Assembly (NCBI GenBank): GCA_028823345.1
Contig: JAPKBR010000039.1
Span: 1-32,157 of the forward strand
DNA length: 32,157 nucleotides
DNA from: Planctomycetota bacterium
GTDB lineage: Bacteria > Planctomycetota > UBA1135 > GCA-002686595
Direction of reading: 5' to 3'
Shown here in pieces: positions 32,033-32,157 of the stretch. A program made the translations under genes and the position numbers. The notes under the pieces are model-generated. The model was not told the origin of the DNA and ran no database searches. It saw nothing but the letters and a program-made list of their open reading frames with translations. Within the stretch, counting starts at the first letter, position 1. Each line of letters starts with the position of its first letter.

Positions 32033-32157
32033 TCAGGAACCCTCGTGCTCGGAGAACTGCTCCTCGGAATGCTCATGCTCATGCTCTTCGTCGTCACCGT
32101 GCTCACCGTGCTCACCGTGCTCACCGTGCTCACCGTGCTCACCGTGCTCACCGTGCT
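32033..32157 (-). CDS. C-terminus of a His/Glu/Gly-rich protein, cut by the window edge
   Basis: Only the last 40 codons and two bases of a further codon are visible, reading toward the left and ending in TGA. They encode seven His-Gly pairs separated by six Glu (EHG repeats), then DDEEHEHEHSEEQFSEHEGS. Such His-rich tails often bind zinc, nickel or cobalt in metal chaperones and transporters. The main domain lies beyond the window, so the protein cannot be named. The stop and the next gene's ATG are two bases apart, so the two genes are cotranscribed. Confidence 0.7.
   Translation of the reverse strand, partial: HGEHGEHGEHGEHGEHGEHGDDEEHEHEHSEEQFSEHEGS
32095..32157 (-). repeat. Nine-base tandem repeat encoding Glu-His-Gly
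   Basis: CACCGTGCT is repeated seven times without a mismatch up to the right edge of the window and may continue beyond it. On the coding minus strand the unit reads AGCACGGTG, which gives in-frame Glu-His-Gly. As 9 is a multiple of 3, slippage would change the tail length without breaking the frame. Confidence 0.95.

Noticed and set aside
30847..32035. Identical TGATCATG stop/start junctions at 30847-30854 and 32028-32035
   Set aside because: Both allow tight coupling, but two cases of an eight-base string at adjacent junctions are too few to claim more than coincidence.
32041..32157. CRISPR-like or mobile repeat array
   Set aside because: The unit is only nine bases, directly contiguous without spacers, and encodes in-frame Glu-His-Gly.

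Overview
The window is about 32 kb of GC-rich, gene-dense bacterial DNA with no rRNA, tRNA, CRISPR array or recognisable mobile element. The best guess for the organism is a member of the Planctomycetota or a close relative. This rests on inference from gene content: a TPR protein carrying two RNA polymerase alpha C-terminal-type domains, an FG-GAP/ASPIC-UnbV lipoprotein paired with a TPR protein, tandem sulfatase-fold lipoproteins, many lipobox proteins, and many starts with no clear Shine-Dalgarno sequence.

Layout. On the left, murA (minus strand) is followed by a possible small Cys-rich ORF. A roughly 0.5 kb divergent spacer with a good sigma70-type promoter leads into a plus-strand run: TPR/double alpha-CTD protein, ruvA, serA, a serB-like phosphatase and a class V aminotransferase. 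The last three could form a complete phosphorylated serine pathway. This run meets head-on, with overlapping stop codons, a minus-strand pair consisting of ribD and a large HExxH lipoprotein. A malate dehydrogenase stands alone on the plus strand. It is followed by a tightly overlapping five-gene minus-strand operon: small membrane protein, Na+/solute symporter, miaB, FG-GAP/UnbV lipoprotein and TPR protein.

From 18.4 to 23.8 kb is a plus-strand set of three lipoproteins: one PPC-like protein and two large sulfatase-superfamily proteins whose catalytic position is Thr instead of Cys or Ser. Next comes a minus-strand fusion of a hydroxylysine-kinase-like kinase with an AGXT2L-like PLP phospho-lyase. 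After it are an HExxH lipoprotein, a 6-pyruvoyl-tetrahydropterin-synthase family enzyme without the usual catalytic Cys, and an amidohydrolase.

The right end is a minus-strand cluster: a protein with a Glu-His-Gly repeat tail (cut by the window edge), an alpha/alpha-toroid (prenyltransferase/squalene-cyclase-repeat-like) protein, an EboA-like protein and an EboB-like TatD hydrolase. The last two resemble the first genes of the ebo locus known from cyanobacteria and pseudomonads. This cluster and the TPR/alpha-CTD protein are the most interesting parts of the window. All family assignments come from reading motifs by eye; no database search was run.
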